A DNA stretch of 64,000 bases, from the NCBI RefSeq assembly GCF_910589235.1, contig NC_060961.1, forward strand, positions 186,001-250,000, written 5' to 3'. Positions 53,301 through 64,000 of the stretch are shown here, piece by piece. The stretch's first letter is position 1. The number at the start of each line of letters is the position of its first letter. This stretch comes from Vespa crabro. Taxonomy: Eukaryota > Arthropoda > Insecta > Hymenoptera > Vespidae. The notes beneath the pieces were generated by a model. That model did not search any database and had not been told where the DNA came from. It saw only the letters and a list, made by a program, of their open reading frames with translations. A program made the position numbers and the translations under genes.

Positions 53301-55258
53301 ACGAGGGAGATCGCGAAAGGGGGGATCGAAAGGCTAGCCCCGATAAGTAGCCCCGAACGATACGTTCTGGGATGTGAAAAGTAAGTAGGACGACGACTCC
53401 TCTCGTAGATCTTCTTGGAACAATTCCTCGCGAAACTACGATTTCCTTTCAGAGCAAGAACAAGTCGACAAGATTTTCCACGCTTTCAACGGGCCTCGTA
53501 AAGTTTCTCGATGACGGCCGATGCGCTCTTCCACGTTTCTTTCTTTTCCTAACTCTATGAAAAAAAGATAACTATAAAGTAAACGATCGTGTTTCAGCGG
53601 CTCTAGGTTCGATTATTACAAGAACGTCTTCAAACGCTTGAAACGTTTGGAAACTATCAAGGAAACGGATAAACGAGAGAGAGAGAGAGAGGGGGGGGGG
53701 TGGGCTAGGGGTGGGAGGAGGGAAGAAAAACAGAAATAAAATTCGAGCCGACACTACTCTTTGGCGATAAAGGCAGGTGGGCCAAAAGTGTCTTTACGAA
53801 AAGCCCGTCGAAGCGAAACATTATCCCGGATGAGCTCGAAAGAAAGCGCGTCTTCTCAATCTGTACAAACTGTTTCTTCCGTTCCAACAAACTTTTCTTC
53901 CTCTTGATCTCGCCTTCGTCCTTCCGATTTTCAAAGAAATTTCCGGACAGAAACGAATGGAAGAAACAAGTCCGTGAGTAGAAATCCGAGATAAACGATG
54001 ATCGGAAAAGGCCCGGAAAGATTTCTCCTAAGATACGCTCGTTCTTTTTGTTTTTTCTTTCCTTCCCTCTGGCCCCGCGTGAATTTTTGTCTCGAAAACT
54101 CTCGGAAACTTTTCTAGCCCGATCATTCGTGTCCTGTCTTCGCCACCTTTTTCGTCCCATTATTCACGCGCCTAACAAGTGTTGTATCGTTCGTGACGAT
54201 CGACGAATCGAACGATAAAGGAGAAGGAAGAAAGTAGGTTCGATCGTGTCGTTGTTTCATAGAAACATTCATCGAAATGAAAAAGAAAAGAAAGACGTTC
54301 GACTGGCCAAACGTTTCCTTGGCTTGGTAAAATAAAACTCTGCTGTGAGAGAGCTATGCTTCGAAGCTCGCTAGAGTTCACCAACCTTCGGGCAATATCT
54401 TTCATCTCGACTAGCTCTCCTATCGACTATTCGTCTCCTTCTATTCAGCTGCTCTGCCGTCGGTGATTGCGATCCCTCGATGATCAGCTTTCTTCTCCTT
54501 GCCCTTCTCCTTGCCCTTATCGTCCTCTTTTATTCGTCAAACTCGTCCATCGTGCACGCAACTCGTTTTTTATCGTTATTTAAAATCGAGAACATCTCGT
54601 GAAACTTTGTTATCGCAAATATCTACGTACTTAGGAATATGAATCGAATCAAATCAAATTCACGATTACAGTTACGAACTTTGGAACAATGATCAAGAGT
54701 TTAGAATCGCGTATCCAAAGTTTCCGAGTAGCTCTCGATAAGAGCCCCTTTATCCGTAAGAGAGAAAATTTAATAATATATATTGCAATATTAAAACCAT
54801 GTAGATCGGGTTAAAGAAACAAATGGAATAAAGGAAAAATTTCCTTTCCTGGGCGAAATCCAAGGTAAAAATGTAAGAAAATATGAGAAAAAGAAAAAGG
54901 AGAGAGAGTACGTAAGTAGATGCCTTCGCATCTCGACCTTTTCTCCTAATTCCATTTTACGTGCCGTTGCCCGACGATTCTGGCGGCAACGCCGGTCCCA
55001 AGCTTCGAGACACGCTGCCCCTGAAAACGAATGAGTAGCGAGGAAAAGGAAAGAGTACTTGAAGTAAAGAGAAAAGAAACGTCTTGTGGCTTAACCGAAC
55101 TTTAATTAAAATTCGAGGCGATCTTGTAAGAGATCGTAAAACGGCAACGAGGAAAGACAAGGGGGAAAAGGGTATTCGGAACAAACGGACAAAGAATCGA
55201 GCCCTTTTAACGATCTTCATCTGAATTAGCCCTCTCTTAACTTTTTTCTTTTGCAACA

Positions 55259-55295
<37 letters not shown>

Positions 55296-55851
55296 GTTTC
55301 TTTGTCGGCCGCCCTCTGTCGTGCCCACGTCGGATCATGCATCTTAAGGATAATACTTGGGGGGCGGGAAAAAAAGGAAATTCTTCCCCTATTCTCAATG
55401 GCTGAAAATGTTAAGAGTTAATGACATTACCGTCTACGATATTATCTTTATTTTGTAAAATTATTTCCAACGCTCCTTGTCGTCCACGGTTTTGCTCGCA
55501 TCTTTTTTATGTCGTTGCCTGACTCGCTTTGAATATCGCAATGACGACGGCAGCGACGAGTGTAATTAAAATGCTGCCATGAGAGACCTTATTAAGGCGC
55601 GTATTAAAAGACACGGCAAACGTTTCGTTTCTCTCTCTTTTTCGCATTTAATCGAGCGATCATACTCGTGAGTTGACTCGCGAGTAGCTAACTCGCTATC
55701 CTCCACCGAATTCGTTTGAACGGTGTGATAAAATCAACGAATTTTTACGGTCCTCGATAGTCGGACAAAGTTTGGTTTTATCGCAAAAAATTGTATGAAA
55801 CTAAATCGATCGGCAAGAACGTCATTTTCCCATCCCTTCCTTCCGTCCTTC

Positions 55852-55908
<57 letters not shown>

Positions 55909-57992
55909 GCAGACCTTTTCTACCCTCGACCAGAACTTCCGTACGTTGGAAAATCATGGCTCGAATAAAAGTTGTTCTTAACAAAGGGACGCTGACGTAG
56001 CCGTTATCGAAGGTGCACGGCCGAACAGTCAGCTAACTCTCGATCCTCCTCTCCTCGTTGAACCGTTCGAAGGCTTTAGCTAGCTAGTCGTGACCGATCT
56101 CCCTCGCTCGTTATCTAAACCTTCGTTCGCAAATTTCGTTTGCTCCGATCGCGCATCTATGATTAGCGATTGTAATGAATTAGTCGAGGAGATTCGTCGA
56201 GTAAGACGAATCGAGATGAAAACGCTCGATCGACGTTATCCTATAGAGATATAGGAATACTTGTGAGAAGAATTTATATCTTTCGGCATTCGCACGCGAG
56301 AACGTTATCAATGTTCTAGTTACCGAAGAAGAACGAGGAGAATCGTTTCTTTGGAGAAAGTTGAAATCTCCAAAGGCCTCGTTCGCCGTCGCATAGAAAA
56401 GAAAATTCGATTATTTTTGGCGTATCGATAGCCAACGACGTGTTTGAACTATCCCCTGAGATCCTCCACGTAGGAGCCGTTTTTCTGTTTTTTTTTTTCT
56501 TTTTTTTTTCTTTTTTTTTCTTTACTTTCGAGCGGTAGGTTTAAAACAAAGAATAATTAAATAAGAATCTGCGACACGGTCGAGGAAGAAAGAAAGAAAG
56601 AAAAACGAAAAGGGAACAAAAGAAAAAAAAACGTGCGATCGATTTTTATCCATCCTATGGCTCCTGGTATCGAGGTCGTCGGATGGATTCGCTGTAATAA
56701 ATTTAGTCCAGCCTCTCCTCTATACGGTTCGGTTCTCCTGGAGACTCGTTCACGCTCGAACTAGTCGGAACAGTCGATACGTCGGGCAACGGTATGCCCG
56801 TCGTTCTCAGGCATCCCTGCCATGCCAACGCACGTTCGAAGCTAACCTAGAAAAGGGATCGTTCGGTCGACTACCGACGTCCTCGGTCAACGAGCGGCTC
56901 TCTCGATTAGATCGCAGGCCACCCCTAATACCACCCTACTTCAACGTTTACCGTCCGATAACGCTATCTTCGCCGATCCTGCGTGCGTTGGATTTACGAG
57001 CACGTTCCCCCGATATTACGTTACCTGCACGAATCGTAGGGGCTGTTAGCTCGTTTATTAGACTCCTGGGTGCAATCCTCCTTGAATAAGCGCTTGAATA
57101 AGCGCCGACCTGTGACACAGGATTCCGAAACTTTTCATCAGCCCCGAGGAGCTAAAGAAGCTCCTAATTGATATTCTCCTTTTTTATTTACTTTTTTTTT
57201 TTTTTTTGTATCCTTTCCGTGCGTATATATAGGACATACGAGTCGAAACTCTCGACTTTTAATTCCATTATTTCGCTCGATTATTTATTCGAGAATAAAA
57301 GTGAATGCTCCTGATCGACGGACGAGGTAGACAATAATATTTAACGAGCGTGACAATCGATAAACTTTGTTGAGCTTACGCACAGACGACCACCTATAAA
57401 GAACTACGATGATGCGGGACTCTGCCCCAGAGAGAGAGAAGGTCCGTTCTCGATTGGCGAATCGCACGTAGACGATATTTATTGGACGAGTAAACAGAGA
57501 GACGCAACGCCGACGGGAATCGTGTATACATCGATACTCGTCGAATACCGAAATACTCGAGCGATTTCTTTTCGAAAAATATATCCATATATATCGTTTT
57601 TACTTGGTGACTTAAAAAAATGGAGTAACAACGAGATGAACGATTCTTAGAACAAATTCCAAGCTGGTAGATGCAAGTCTTTGAAATGCGCCACTTATGC
57701 GTTTGACGTTTCTTCGTTCGTCGATCGATAACGCTTACAAAGGGGTCCGCTCCAACGAAAGGGCCGTTTCGAGAAATTCAGAAGGAGAAGGTATGCGTCC
57801 GGAGAACGACGAACGATACTCGTTTCAAAGCGAGAGCGTTTGTGGAAGTTACAAAAGCGCGTTTTTCGCGCAAACGACCGATCGATCCTTTGTAGTGGCT
57901 CGTTTCTCGTAAACGGATATATAGGTATGCGTACGAGACGCGATAGCGTTACACGTATAAACGTATTTTTCCTCCCCTTTCAAAGGGAGACG

Positions 57993-58053
<61 letters not shown>

Positions 58054-61000
58054 AAAGAGGGGAATAAAATAATACCGCAGCAATATCGATGATTTCGAAT
58101 CGATGATCTTGCGGATGATCTTGATCGGTTTCTCGATCGGCGAAAGGTCCGAAGCGAGGCGTCCGAACCGCCGACCAAAGCTCTACCACCGAAACAGTGG
58201 TTGATTCTCGAACAGACCGCAGGACCTACCGCATATCCCAACGAAACATCCTTTATCGATCGTAGGAGCACGCCTACGATATTTAAACAAACGTATCAGA
58301 TCGATCAAGGAGAGTGTCTTCTTTTGGGTGGATTAGGAAAATGACTTTAAAAAGAATGTAAAAAAGGAAGAGAGAGAGGCTTAGATAGGAATAAAAAGGA
58401 AGGAAGAGCGGAGTATGAGAGACTGTAGGTGTAGGAGACTAAACCGGTAACCGATAACGGCGCTCGGCTGAGTCTCGAGCAAACACCTCTACACTAGACG
58501 GCTTCTATTCCTCCGTGTTGTATCCCGGCGAGGTTGTTCCTCGCGTCGGAAAGGCGGTTGAACGCGTTCAACCTCATGACTTATGGATCCGAGCTTATAC
58601 ACTCGAGCGATCGACTCGCTTTACTACGTGCTCGCAAAGACACCTCTCCTACTATTTCTCCTACTATTCGCTCTACACGTCGACGTTGCCGTCCGTCCGC
58701 CGTCTCTGGTACCGTCTTTTCTGCTAACCCGCCCCCCCTCCCGCCGTTACCTCGTCGAACGAACTAACGCTAGCTAAGCGCGACACCTATTTTGTTTGTC
58801 GACCTACATAAGTAAACAGCCCCTATTTGTCGACGCGACTATTGCTCCCTCCGACCGCAGCCAATTTGTTCCGCAGAAGAATGCTTTCTCCCTCTCTCAA
58901 CGTTTCCCCGGTCGACAAACCGCTTCGTCGAGCAGCGAAAATTCCTACCTCGCGATCTTAAAATATCGTCTTAACACCATTTCGATCTCTTCGAGTCGAG
59001 TCGAGTCGAGTCGAATAAAAGCCTTAAAACGTTCGAAGCCCGATTTCTCTCGAACGAGCCCAAAAAATTCAAACCTTTTTTTTTAATTTTTTATAATTTT
59101 CCCCAAAATCTCCTTTAATAAGTTATCGTTCCGCGCGAAGCTCTTTTTCAAGGAAACTTCCATTAGATGCACGTAAAAATGATTGTAAAGGAGGGAGCTA
59201 TTTACGATTACGATACGATTCGCATTCGTTTCCGACATTCGACGAATGTCATGCGGCGTGCATTCCCAACGGCAATTCCCGACGGAACGCAATTGCGATA
59301 GATAGTTTGTTTTTTCCTCTCTTTACGAATAAACGACCGCGACATTGATACGCCTATCGGTCCGCTCGTTTCGCCGCGAGATTAAAAAGGTACTATCACG
59401 TTGACCATCAACGTCTGGATTGCGTCCAGATTCATCGATCTGTTTTGTCCGACGGATAATCGACGCATTGATTACACGGCCTAAAGAACATAAAGAAAGA
59501 TCGAACCAAAGAATTGCATCGATAGCCTTTGAAATCTCGAGAGGCAATCCGCCTGTCGCAAGATTCGTCTCTCGCATCTACTTTTTATCTATTTGCTTTT
59601 CCCGTCTTTGCCCTTTGTCAATTTTTTGCTCTTCTTCTCTATTTTATTTTTTTTTTTTTTTTTTTCCATGGTACTTCTCTCTCTCTAGTACCTTTTTTAC
59701 TTTTCTCATCCGTGCTCGTCTTACTTTCCCACTTACATACTTTCCAGGTTGGTCCACGTCAACCCTTCTTTTTCTCCATTTCTTTCCTTTCATCGGAGCG
59801 CTCTTCTCCCTCTTCGTAATAGAGCCAACGTTCTTCAAACCGCAAAGAAAACTTTTCTTCGAGCAACTATTTTCTTTATGCTCTTCCACCAACTTATCCA
59901 TCTACCCGTGTAGATACGCATCGTTGCTCTTATTCGCGAAAAACTATCTATAAAGTAAAACTCTGCCAGCGCAGTTTGAGAATGGACTTTAATAAACGTC
60001 TTCGGACTGGTTCGGCCACATCTATCGAACTAAAGAACTATAGTCGAGGGCCGTTCGATTTTCCAAAAGCTCGAAAGAGCTTTGTTAAAAATAACTCAAA
60101 TACGTCCTTTACGTATCTTTTTCTTTCGCGCGAGTAAGCGCGATTGATTATCCAGCCGTTAGCGAATCCGTTCTATGCGAGATCGGTCTTTATCACCGAT
60201 CCTCTCGACGAGACGACGATTTTTTTCGTAAAAATTTGGATCGCTACCATAGACTTTTTTTTAAAGACCCCATTAACGAGAGCACAACTAGTTTAGCGAG
60301 GGTAAGCGTATAGGATGTACTTAGGAAGAACTAGGAGAAGGAAATGCGATCGAAAAATTTCGTTAATGGAAATATTCTATTGTTGGCGCCCAACTTTGAT
60401 CAAAGTAGAAAGCTTATCGTATTTGAAGCGTCGATTATCGTACGTTTCTAAATAAAATGATTCCGGATCGAAAATAATTAATAAAGAAAGTTGGTGCGTG
60501 CGCCAGCCACGGTGATTAGCTTTAACGGTGCGATAATAGTTGAAAACTGGGCCGAAAGAGGTTACGCTTAATCGCGTTAAAATCCCTTAGACACCGTCGG
60601 CCAGTTTCCTTTCGCCCCGAACAAGAAGAAGAAGCAGAAGCAGAAGAAGAAGAAGAAGAAGAAGAAGAAAGGGCTTGAGGAGACATTGAATCGTTTTTTC
60701 CCTCTAAAATAAATGCTCGAAAGGATTCGAAGCGCTCGAAAATCTCAAAAATCTTGTTAACTCGCGTGTTAAAGGTACCGACCCTTTCGACCGTCGACGA
60801 CATTTACAATGTCGTCGAGAGGGAGAAGTAGACGGTCTCAAGTACTCGTAGTACAGAATAATGCGGCGCTAATTACCCTCTCCGATTTCTCCCTATTCCA
60901 ATTCTATTTGTTTTTAACCAATCGTAACAAACGCCTGGAGCGTTACATTTTTCGTTAATATTTCCGAATAATAGCACGCGAATAATCGTGAGGAACGAAA

Positions 61001-62551
61001 GGGAAACTTGTATTCGTCGTAACCATTGTTTGGGGATAGAAAAGAACGACGGGAAAAAATGTAATGGATTGGAAGAGAACCATTATAAATAATAGAAAAC
61101 TGGTTCAAGTGATAATACCGTGGAAACTCGATGGAAAAACGTCGACGCAAAAAATGAACCCTATAAAGGTAGTTTTAACGAGGATTCATCGGCTTCGAAA
61201 TTGTGATCGATGAACGAAAGGGGATTATTTCGTACTAATCGCAACCAGGATAATTATGATTTATCGCGAAAGACCGATATTTAAGGCCGGTATTTGAAAG
61301 GGAAAAAGAAAGGACAATTAGAGAATTCGGTCGAAAAGGTGAGGAATAAAAAGAGAGAAGGTGGAGCGAGAGAAGAAAGGACATTCGCGAATTCGTACAC
61401 GGCCGTTCTTTTTCCACTTAAATATCGCCGTCGTCCATTAAGGTCGACGAGACAAATATTTGCGTAGAGTACGACCACGCCGACACTGGCGCCGGCCTCG
61501 AGTCGTGCCGAAACGCGCGACCCGCTACCAAGGAAACGTAATTAAAGTGTAGGACGAGCAACGGGACTACACTTTTATATCGCTCTCGCAAACGTAGAAA
61601 GAATTTTTCCACCTTTTTTCCGGACGCCTGCATCACCTTCCCTCTCGTTTTTCTAGTTCCATTTCGCCGTACGATATGCGCAGTGTTCGCGAATGAAGAA
61701 AAGAAAGAAGAAAAAGAAAAAAAAAGAAAAAAATCGGTACTAAGGAAGAAGGTGATAGTATCGCGACGCGTTGTCTTCTTCGTACAATTTCTTAATGGAC
61801 CCGTCGACGCTTCTATGACCGAAGACGCAAGGTAAAGAGATTGAAAGGAACTCTTACGATACACCAAATCGTAAAAAATTTCTTTAAAATCTCACATATA
61901 TCTGATTCTCTCTTTATATATAGAGTAATATAATCGAAATAATAATTAAGGTAATCCCAGATCGATCGGAAAAAGAAGAAAAGAAAAAGAAAACGATCGA
62001 CTGAGAAATGTTTTCCACGAGGCTTTGGGTAAACGAGGGAAGCTCCATTTTTCAGCGATAGATCCTTCGTACGGGAAGCTCCGCCGTGTACAGCAGCAGC
62101 TCGTCCACATTGTTCGTCCCTTTGTGGAGAACGGCTCACGAGTTCGCTCTCGTTTTCAATTAATAACGCGCGACATAACTGCGAATCGACAGGCTAATAG
62201 AGCGAGAGCTCCGTTCGATGTTGCAGCTTACGCCTTGATTAATGACGTATGATAAATTGAAGACTGGTTTATGCGCTACGTAATTAGCGTCGGTTTGCGT
62301 CGGTTTGCGTCGGTTTGCGTCGGTCCGATAGAACAGGAAACGAAGAAAAATCGTTTCGATCGTTTAAATCGTTCGTGGTAATCCCGAAGAGAGAAATCCA
62401 ACGTTGGAATTCCTATAATCGCGCAATAATATATCGTTACAGTTTCGTAGCCGTGTGAACGGTGATTGGACGGTATGCTTGACTATTTTTAGTTAAGCCT
62501 CACGGAGCCGTGCGATATGGGAATAAACAAATGAACGCACTCACCCTTCAT
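17688..62551 (-). CDS. LDLa - 5x CUB - LDLa single-pass membrane protein (LEV-10/NETO-like architecture)
   Basis: Exons (minus): 62551-62545, 35259-35095, 24310-24174, 23768-23480, 23233-22890, 22447-22295, 21794-21600, 21453-21065, 20927-20691, 20450-20271, 19625-19478, 18823-18554, 18470-18136, 18027-17688. Product 1062 aa; phase fits at every junction. Residues 1-20 are a signal peptide (MKDVQRLICSCFLMATAVLS). C21-C56 is a six-Cys LDLa with the acidic DDCGDGSDE calcium loop. CUB1 is ~59-190, a Thr-rich linker 201-281, CUB2 ~282-430, CUB3 ~447-650 with a Pro-rich insert, CUB4 ~664-809, CUB5 ~814-948. A second LDLa (C965-C999) lacks the full acidic loop. TM is ~1008-1029, then a ~33-aa cytoplasmic tail ending EGKEVIC. 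Five CUB domains plus LDLa plus TM recalls C. elegans LEV-10, and CUB-LDLa-TM recalls NETO; both are ionotropic-receptor auxiliary proteins. A synaptic clustering role is inference. Intron 9 is GC-AG. Exon 1 is the least certain part; exons 2-14 are strong. Confidence 0.8.
19409..19432. repeat. (TC)n microsatellite in CUB-gene intron
   Basis: About 12 TC units just inside the intron after exon 11. Confidence 0.85.
21515..21559. repeat. (TC)n microsatellite in CUB-gene intron 7
   Basis: About 22 TC units in the short intron between exons 7 and 8. They are GA on the transcribed strand. Confidence 0.9.
23127..23228 (-). repeat. ACG-repeat encoding Thr-rich linker (exon 5 of CUB gene)
   Basis: Nearly pure ACG codons (TCG on the plus strand) encode residues ~202-235. 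The stretch is mostly Thr, with Met, Arg and Ser interruptions. It lies between CUB1 and CUB2 and is a likely O-glycosylated, mucin-like spacer. Confidence 0.85.
25449..25475. repeat. (ATCG)n tetranucleotide repeat
   Basis: About 6.5 units of the self-complementary tetramer ATCG. Confidence 0.9.
27181..27225. repeat. (CGAA)n tetranucleotide repeat
   Basis: About 11 uninterrupted units. The apparent Arg-Ser-Phe-Val repeat of the minus-strand open frame here is a translation of this repeat. Confidence 0.9.
28929..31284 (+). CDS. coiled-coil protein nested in CUB-gene intron; possible SIX6OS1-like protein
   Basis: Exons (plus): 28929-29028, 29141-29267, 29364-29508, 29584-29859, 29943-30105, 30193-30843, 30936-31124, 31226-31284. 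Product 569 aa; phase is kept at all seven junctions and introns are 75-112 nt. The start ATG 28929 has a good context (accATGG) and reads MDEEGIPYDD. Residues ~34-245 are rich in Lys/Glu/Leu heptads and are a likely coiled coil. Residues 104-131 contain Y..YRE.L..YK..W..Y...YEDFP. A PPPKINLS segment follows at ~245. Residues ~270-550 are polar and probably disordered, and the protein ends FNFSDLLKLK...FRIF. No signal peptide or TM is seen. The order and spacing (helical N-terminus, Y/K-rich ...Y..(T/F)P block near residue 110-130, long disordered tail, ~570-590 aa) recall vertebrate SIX6OS1 (C14orf39), a synaptonemal-complex central-element protein. That homology is a hypothesis. The exon 4 donor (GAG|GTCTTT) is weak. 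It lies wholly inside intron 2 of the minus-strand CUB gene, on the opposite strand. Confidence 0.82.
31787..31836. repeat. (TTTC)n / (TTTG)n repeat
   Basis: Three to four TTTC units followed by about 9 TTTG units with one C interruption. Confidence 0.9.
33207..33241. repeat. (GA)n microsatellite
   Basis: About 17 GA units in intron 2 of the CUB gene. Confidence 0.9.
36048..36088. repeat. (CT)n microsatellite
   Basis: About 20 CT units in CUB-gene intron 1. Confidence 0.9.
36643..36690. repeat. (TA)n microsatellite
   Basis: About 24 TA units in CUB-gene intron 1. Confidence 0.9.
37101..37136. repeat. 12-bp tandem repeat, 3 copies
   Basis: The unit GAAGAGGTACCA occurs three times in tandem, the last with one mismatch. 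Confidence 0.85.
38109..38150. repeat. (TC)n microsatellite
   Basis: About 21 TC units in CUB-gene intron 1. Confidence 0.9.
40190..40219. repeat. (TTTC)n tetranucleotide repeat
   Basis: About 7 TTTC units in CUB-gene intron 1. Confidence 0.85.
42370..42422. repeat. (GA)n microsatellite
   Basis: About 26 GA units, one of the two longest dinucleotide runs in the window. Confidence 0.9.
44974..45019. repeat. (CT)n / (CTCG)n microsatellite
   Basis: About 14 CT units followed by about 4 CTCG units. Confidence 0.85.
50309..50358. repeat. (TA)n microsatellite
   Basis: About 25 uninterrupted TA units in CUB-gene intron 1. Confidence 0.9.
51679..51756. repeat. (TTC)n imperfect microsatellite
   Basis: About 25 TTC units with CCT and GCT interruptions. 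They produce an apparent poly-Ser open frame on the plus strand that is not called as a gene. Confidence 0.9.
55854..55906. repeat. (TC)n microsatellite
   Basis: About 26 TC units in CUB-gene intron 1. Confidence 0.9.
57995..58042. repeat. (GA)n microsatellite
   Basis: About 24 GA units in CUB-gene intron 1. Confidence 0.9.
58991..59014. repeat. (TCGAG)n pentanucleotide repeat
   Basis: Almost five TCGAG units in tandem. Confidence 0.85.
60623..60670. repeat. (AAG)n imperfect microsatellite
   Basis: GAA/AAG units with CAG interruptions. They give a false poly-Ser frame on the minus strand. Confidence 0.85.
62288..62324. repeat. 10-bp tandem repeat, ~3.7 copies
   Basis: The unit CGTCGGTTTG occurs in tandem about 220 nt downstream (in the CUB-gene sense) of the proposed first coding exon, inside intron 1. 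Confidence 0.85.
62545..62551 (-). other. proposed first coding exon of CUB gene (ATGAAGG, 7 coding nt)
   Basis: The minus strand reads ATG AAG G followed by a strong donor, GTGAGT. Joined to the LDLa exon (acceptor tttcag at 35260) the split codon becomes GAC and the protein begins MKDVQRLICSCFLMATAVLS: a basic start, a hydrophobic core and small residues before C21, i.e. a textbook signal peptide. The phase matches. No in-frame ATG in the LDLa exon gives a comparable leader, since the internal ATG would leave only MATAVLS. Unseen 5' UTR exons could still lie elsewhere. Confidence 0.6.
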
Positions 62552-64000
62552 GCCGAGTACTTGCACCCTCTTCCGATCGAGGACACTCTCTGGCTCTTCC
62601 GCGTTATTTGCGCGCCACTCGATGCGCAAGCCCCGAAAGAGAGTTTCGCGAGGTTATCAACGCTTCTAATTTTATTTCCAGCATGAAAAAGCGAGGGCCG
62701 ACGTGTGAGAGCCGCGGCGGACTCTTCGCTAGCCGGGAGCTTCAGGAGCGTCGTCCGAACACTGAAAAACGCCAGGAACCAGTGAGAAAGGATTAGCTAG
62801 GATGTCTATCAGAGATAATTTTCTCCTATCGATTTCTACGCAACCGAGCGTTCTGCGCTTCGCGATATGAAAAATGGAAAACTCATAAAAATTATTCTTT
62901 TATACCGTTTTATACCGTGCGCGAAGTGAAAAAGTTTAGTCGGCTCGTAAATTCGATTGGCGGTTCGTTCTTCGATTCTTATAGAGGGAGCGTCAAAGAG
63001 CGTCCCTTCCAGGACATAGAAACGAACGAATATAAAGAGCAAGGACGTGACGAGAGAAGGAACTCGAATCTCGGTGCTTAGAATGTAAAGCGACGCCGAA
63101 GGACCGATCTTTAAACGTTCTTTAAACGTACGAGGCAAACTTTACGAGGAGCCAGAAAACATCTCGAATATCGATTCCTCGTCGATCGCCAAACGAAAAT
63201 ATTATCTTTACGGTTACAACCGTGTTTTTCCGTTAAAGTGCGAAAGGCGCGATTCACCGAAATTCCCTCGGAGCAAAACGAATTCTTCTCTTTCTTCTCG
63301 AGAATATCGCGATATTATTTTTTTTCAACTGACAATGAACGCGTCGAAAGATAATAAAAGATTGAAATGATTTTCGAATCTTCCGCAAAAGATCTGTCCA
63401 ACTGGGGAAAATGAAAAAAGGAAAAGGAAAAAGTAAAAGAAAACGAATGAGCTTCAAGTACCTGGAATACCGACAAATTTGCAGACGCAACCTTCCGCAA
63501 TATCGTTATACCGAAGAAGAGACGGAGGAGCCGTGCTCCGACGAATCTCGGCACGAACTGACATTTCGTTATCGAAACCTCTTAACGAACGTCAAACTCT
63601 TTCCTCCCTCTTCCTCTTCCTCTGGTGCTTCTTCTTTCCCTCCTATTCTTCTCTTTGAATTTTCCCTTTTCTTCGCACTTCTCTCCTCTTAACCCACGAT
63701 CACTCAATTATCTTTGAGACTCGCTTATCTTGGAGTCCGCGAATACGATATAGAGGCATTCTTCTTTGGATTGGTCGTTATCCTTTCCCGATGTCGCCTA
63801 CCTAAAGACATCGTTCTACTTGGAGAAAGGGTCTCGAACGGAATGGATAAAAAGAGGGAAAGCTCGCGATAAAAAATGCGCGCCAACATGCGAAGAAGGA
63901 TCGTTTTCGAAAGGGTCCAGGAGAAAATGGTATTTTTCCCTAGGGGAAATAGAGAAGAAGAGAAAAAGAAAAAAGAAAGAAACATCGTCGTTCGTCCAAA
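62552..64000. other. 5' UTR / promoter side of CUB gene; no gene seen
   Basis: Upstream of the proposed start codon on the minus strand. It should contain the 5' UTR and possibly the promoter, but I can identify neither a TATA box nor an initiator with confidence. The frames at 63411-63692 (+) and 63254-63554 (-) overlap each other and show no family features. Confidence 0.35.

Larger units (their letters stand above)
35260..62544. other. 27-kb intron 1 of CUB gene; mostly featureless, microsatellite-rich
   Basis: Between the proposed 7-nt first coding exon and the LDLa exon. I checked both strands and found no multi-exon model. Content is simple repeats and long pyrimidine or purine tracts, listed separately where large. 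Long stop-free frames (48645-49319 +, 51425-51928 +, 59420-59953 +) go through A-, CTT- or T-rich runs and have no domain features. Intronic enhancers would be expected in such an intron, but nothing in the sequence lets me point to one. Confidence 0.5.

Noticed and set aside
58126..58338. Stop-free plus-strand frame beside a GA repeat
   Set aside because: No start codon or acceptor within the open region, and the opposite strand is equally open; not distinguishable from chance.
63411..63692. Plus-strand frame near the right edge, and its minus-strand rival (63254-63554)
   Set aside because: All frames here are partly open and none shows a domain or a clearly better splice context, so no gene can be chosen.

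Overview
This window looks like nuclear DNA of an insect, most likely a hymenopteran (bee, ant or wasp). The reasons are AT-rich but strikingly CpG-rich non-coding DNA, dense TC/GA, TA, TCG and tetranucleotide microsatellites, short GT-AG introns inside genes beside very long first introns, and animal gene families (annexin, Ig/FN3 muscle-type, CUB/LDLa receptor). The species call is inference. No bacterial operons, CRISPR array, rRNA, recognisable tRNA, transposase or viral gene was seen.

Layout. (1) 883-7128, minus: a 10-exon gene for a ~1428-aa intracellular protein with domains FN3-Ig-Ig-FN3, a ~950-residue low-complexity region and a hydrophobic C-terminal segment. (2) 8268-10746, minus: an 8-exon annexin of ~539 aa with a long Pro/Gln/Tyr-rich head, matching the annexin B11 (A7/A11-like) type. 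(3) 10747-17687: about 7 kb without a recognisable gene. (4) 17688-62551, minus: one large gene of at least 14 coding exons for a ~1062-aa type I membrane protein: signal peptide, LDLa, five CUB domains, LDLa, TM, short tail. Its first coding exon seems to hold only 7 coding bases and lies 27 kb upstream of the second. (5) 28929-31284, plus: a complete 8-exon gene for a ~569-aa coiled-coil protein, nested antisense in the 10.8-kb second intron of gene 4. (6) 62552-64000: presumed 5' UTR/promoter side of gene 4.

All four gene models were built by hand. Splice sites were chosen so that reading phase is kept across every junction: coding sums are 4287, 1620, 3189 and 1710 nt including stops, all multiples of three. 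These phase checks are the main support. Functions are assigned by domain recognition without database searches.

The most interesting items are the nested coiled-coil gene, which has a distant but position-matched resemblance to the meiotic synaptonemal-complex protein SIX6OS1; the LEV-10/NETO-like CUB receptor with its split signal peptide and a GC-AG intron; and the Ig/FN3 protein, which combines a C-terminal membrane-like segment with several protein phosphatase 1 docking-type motifs.
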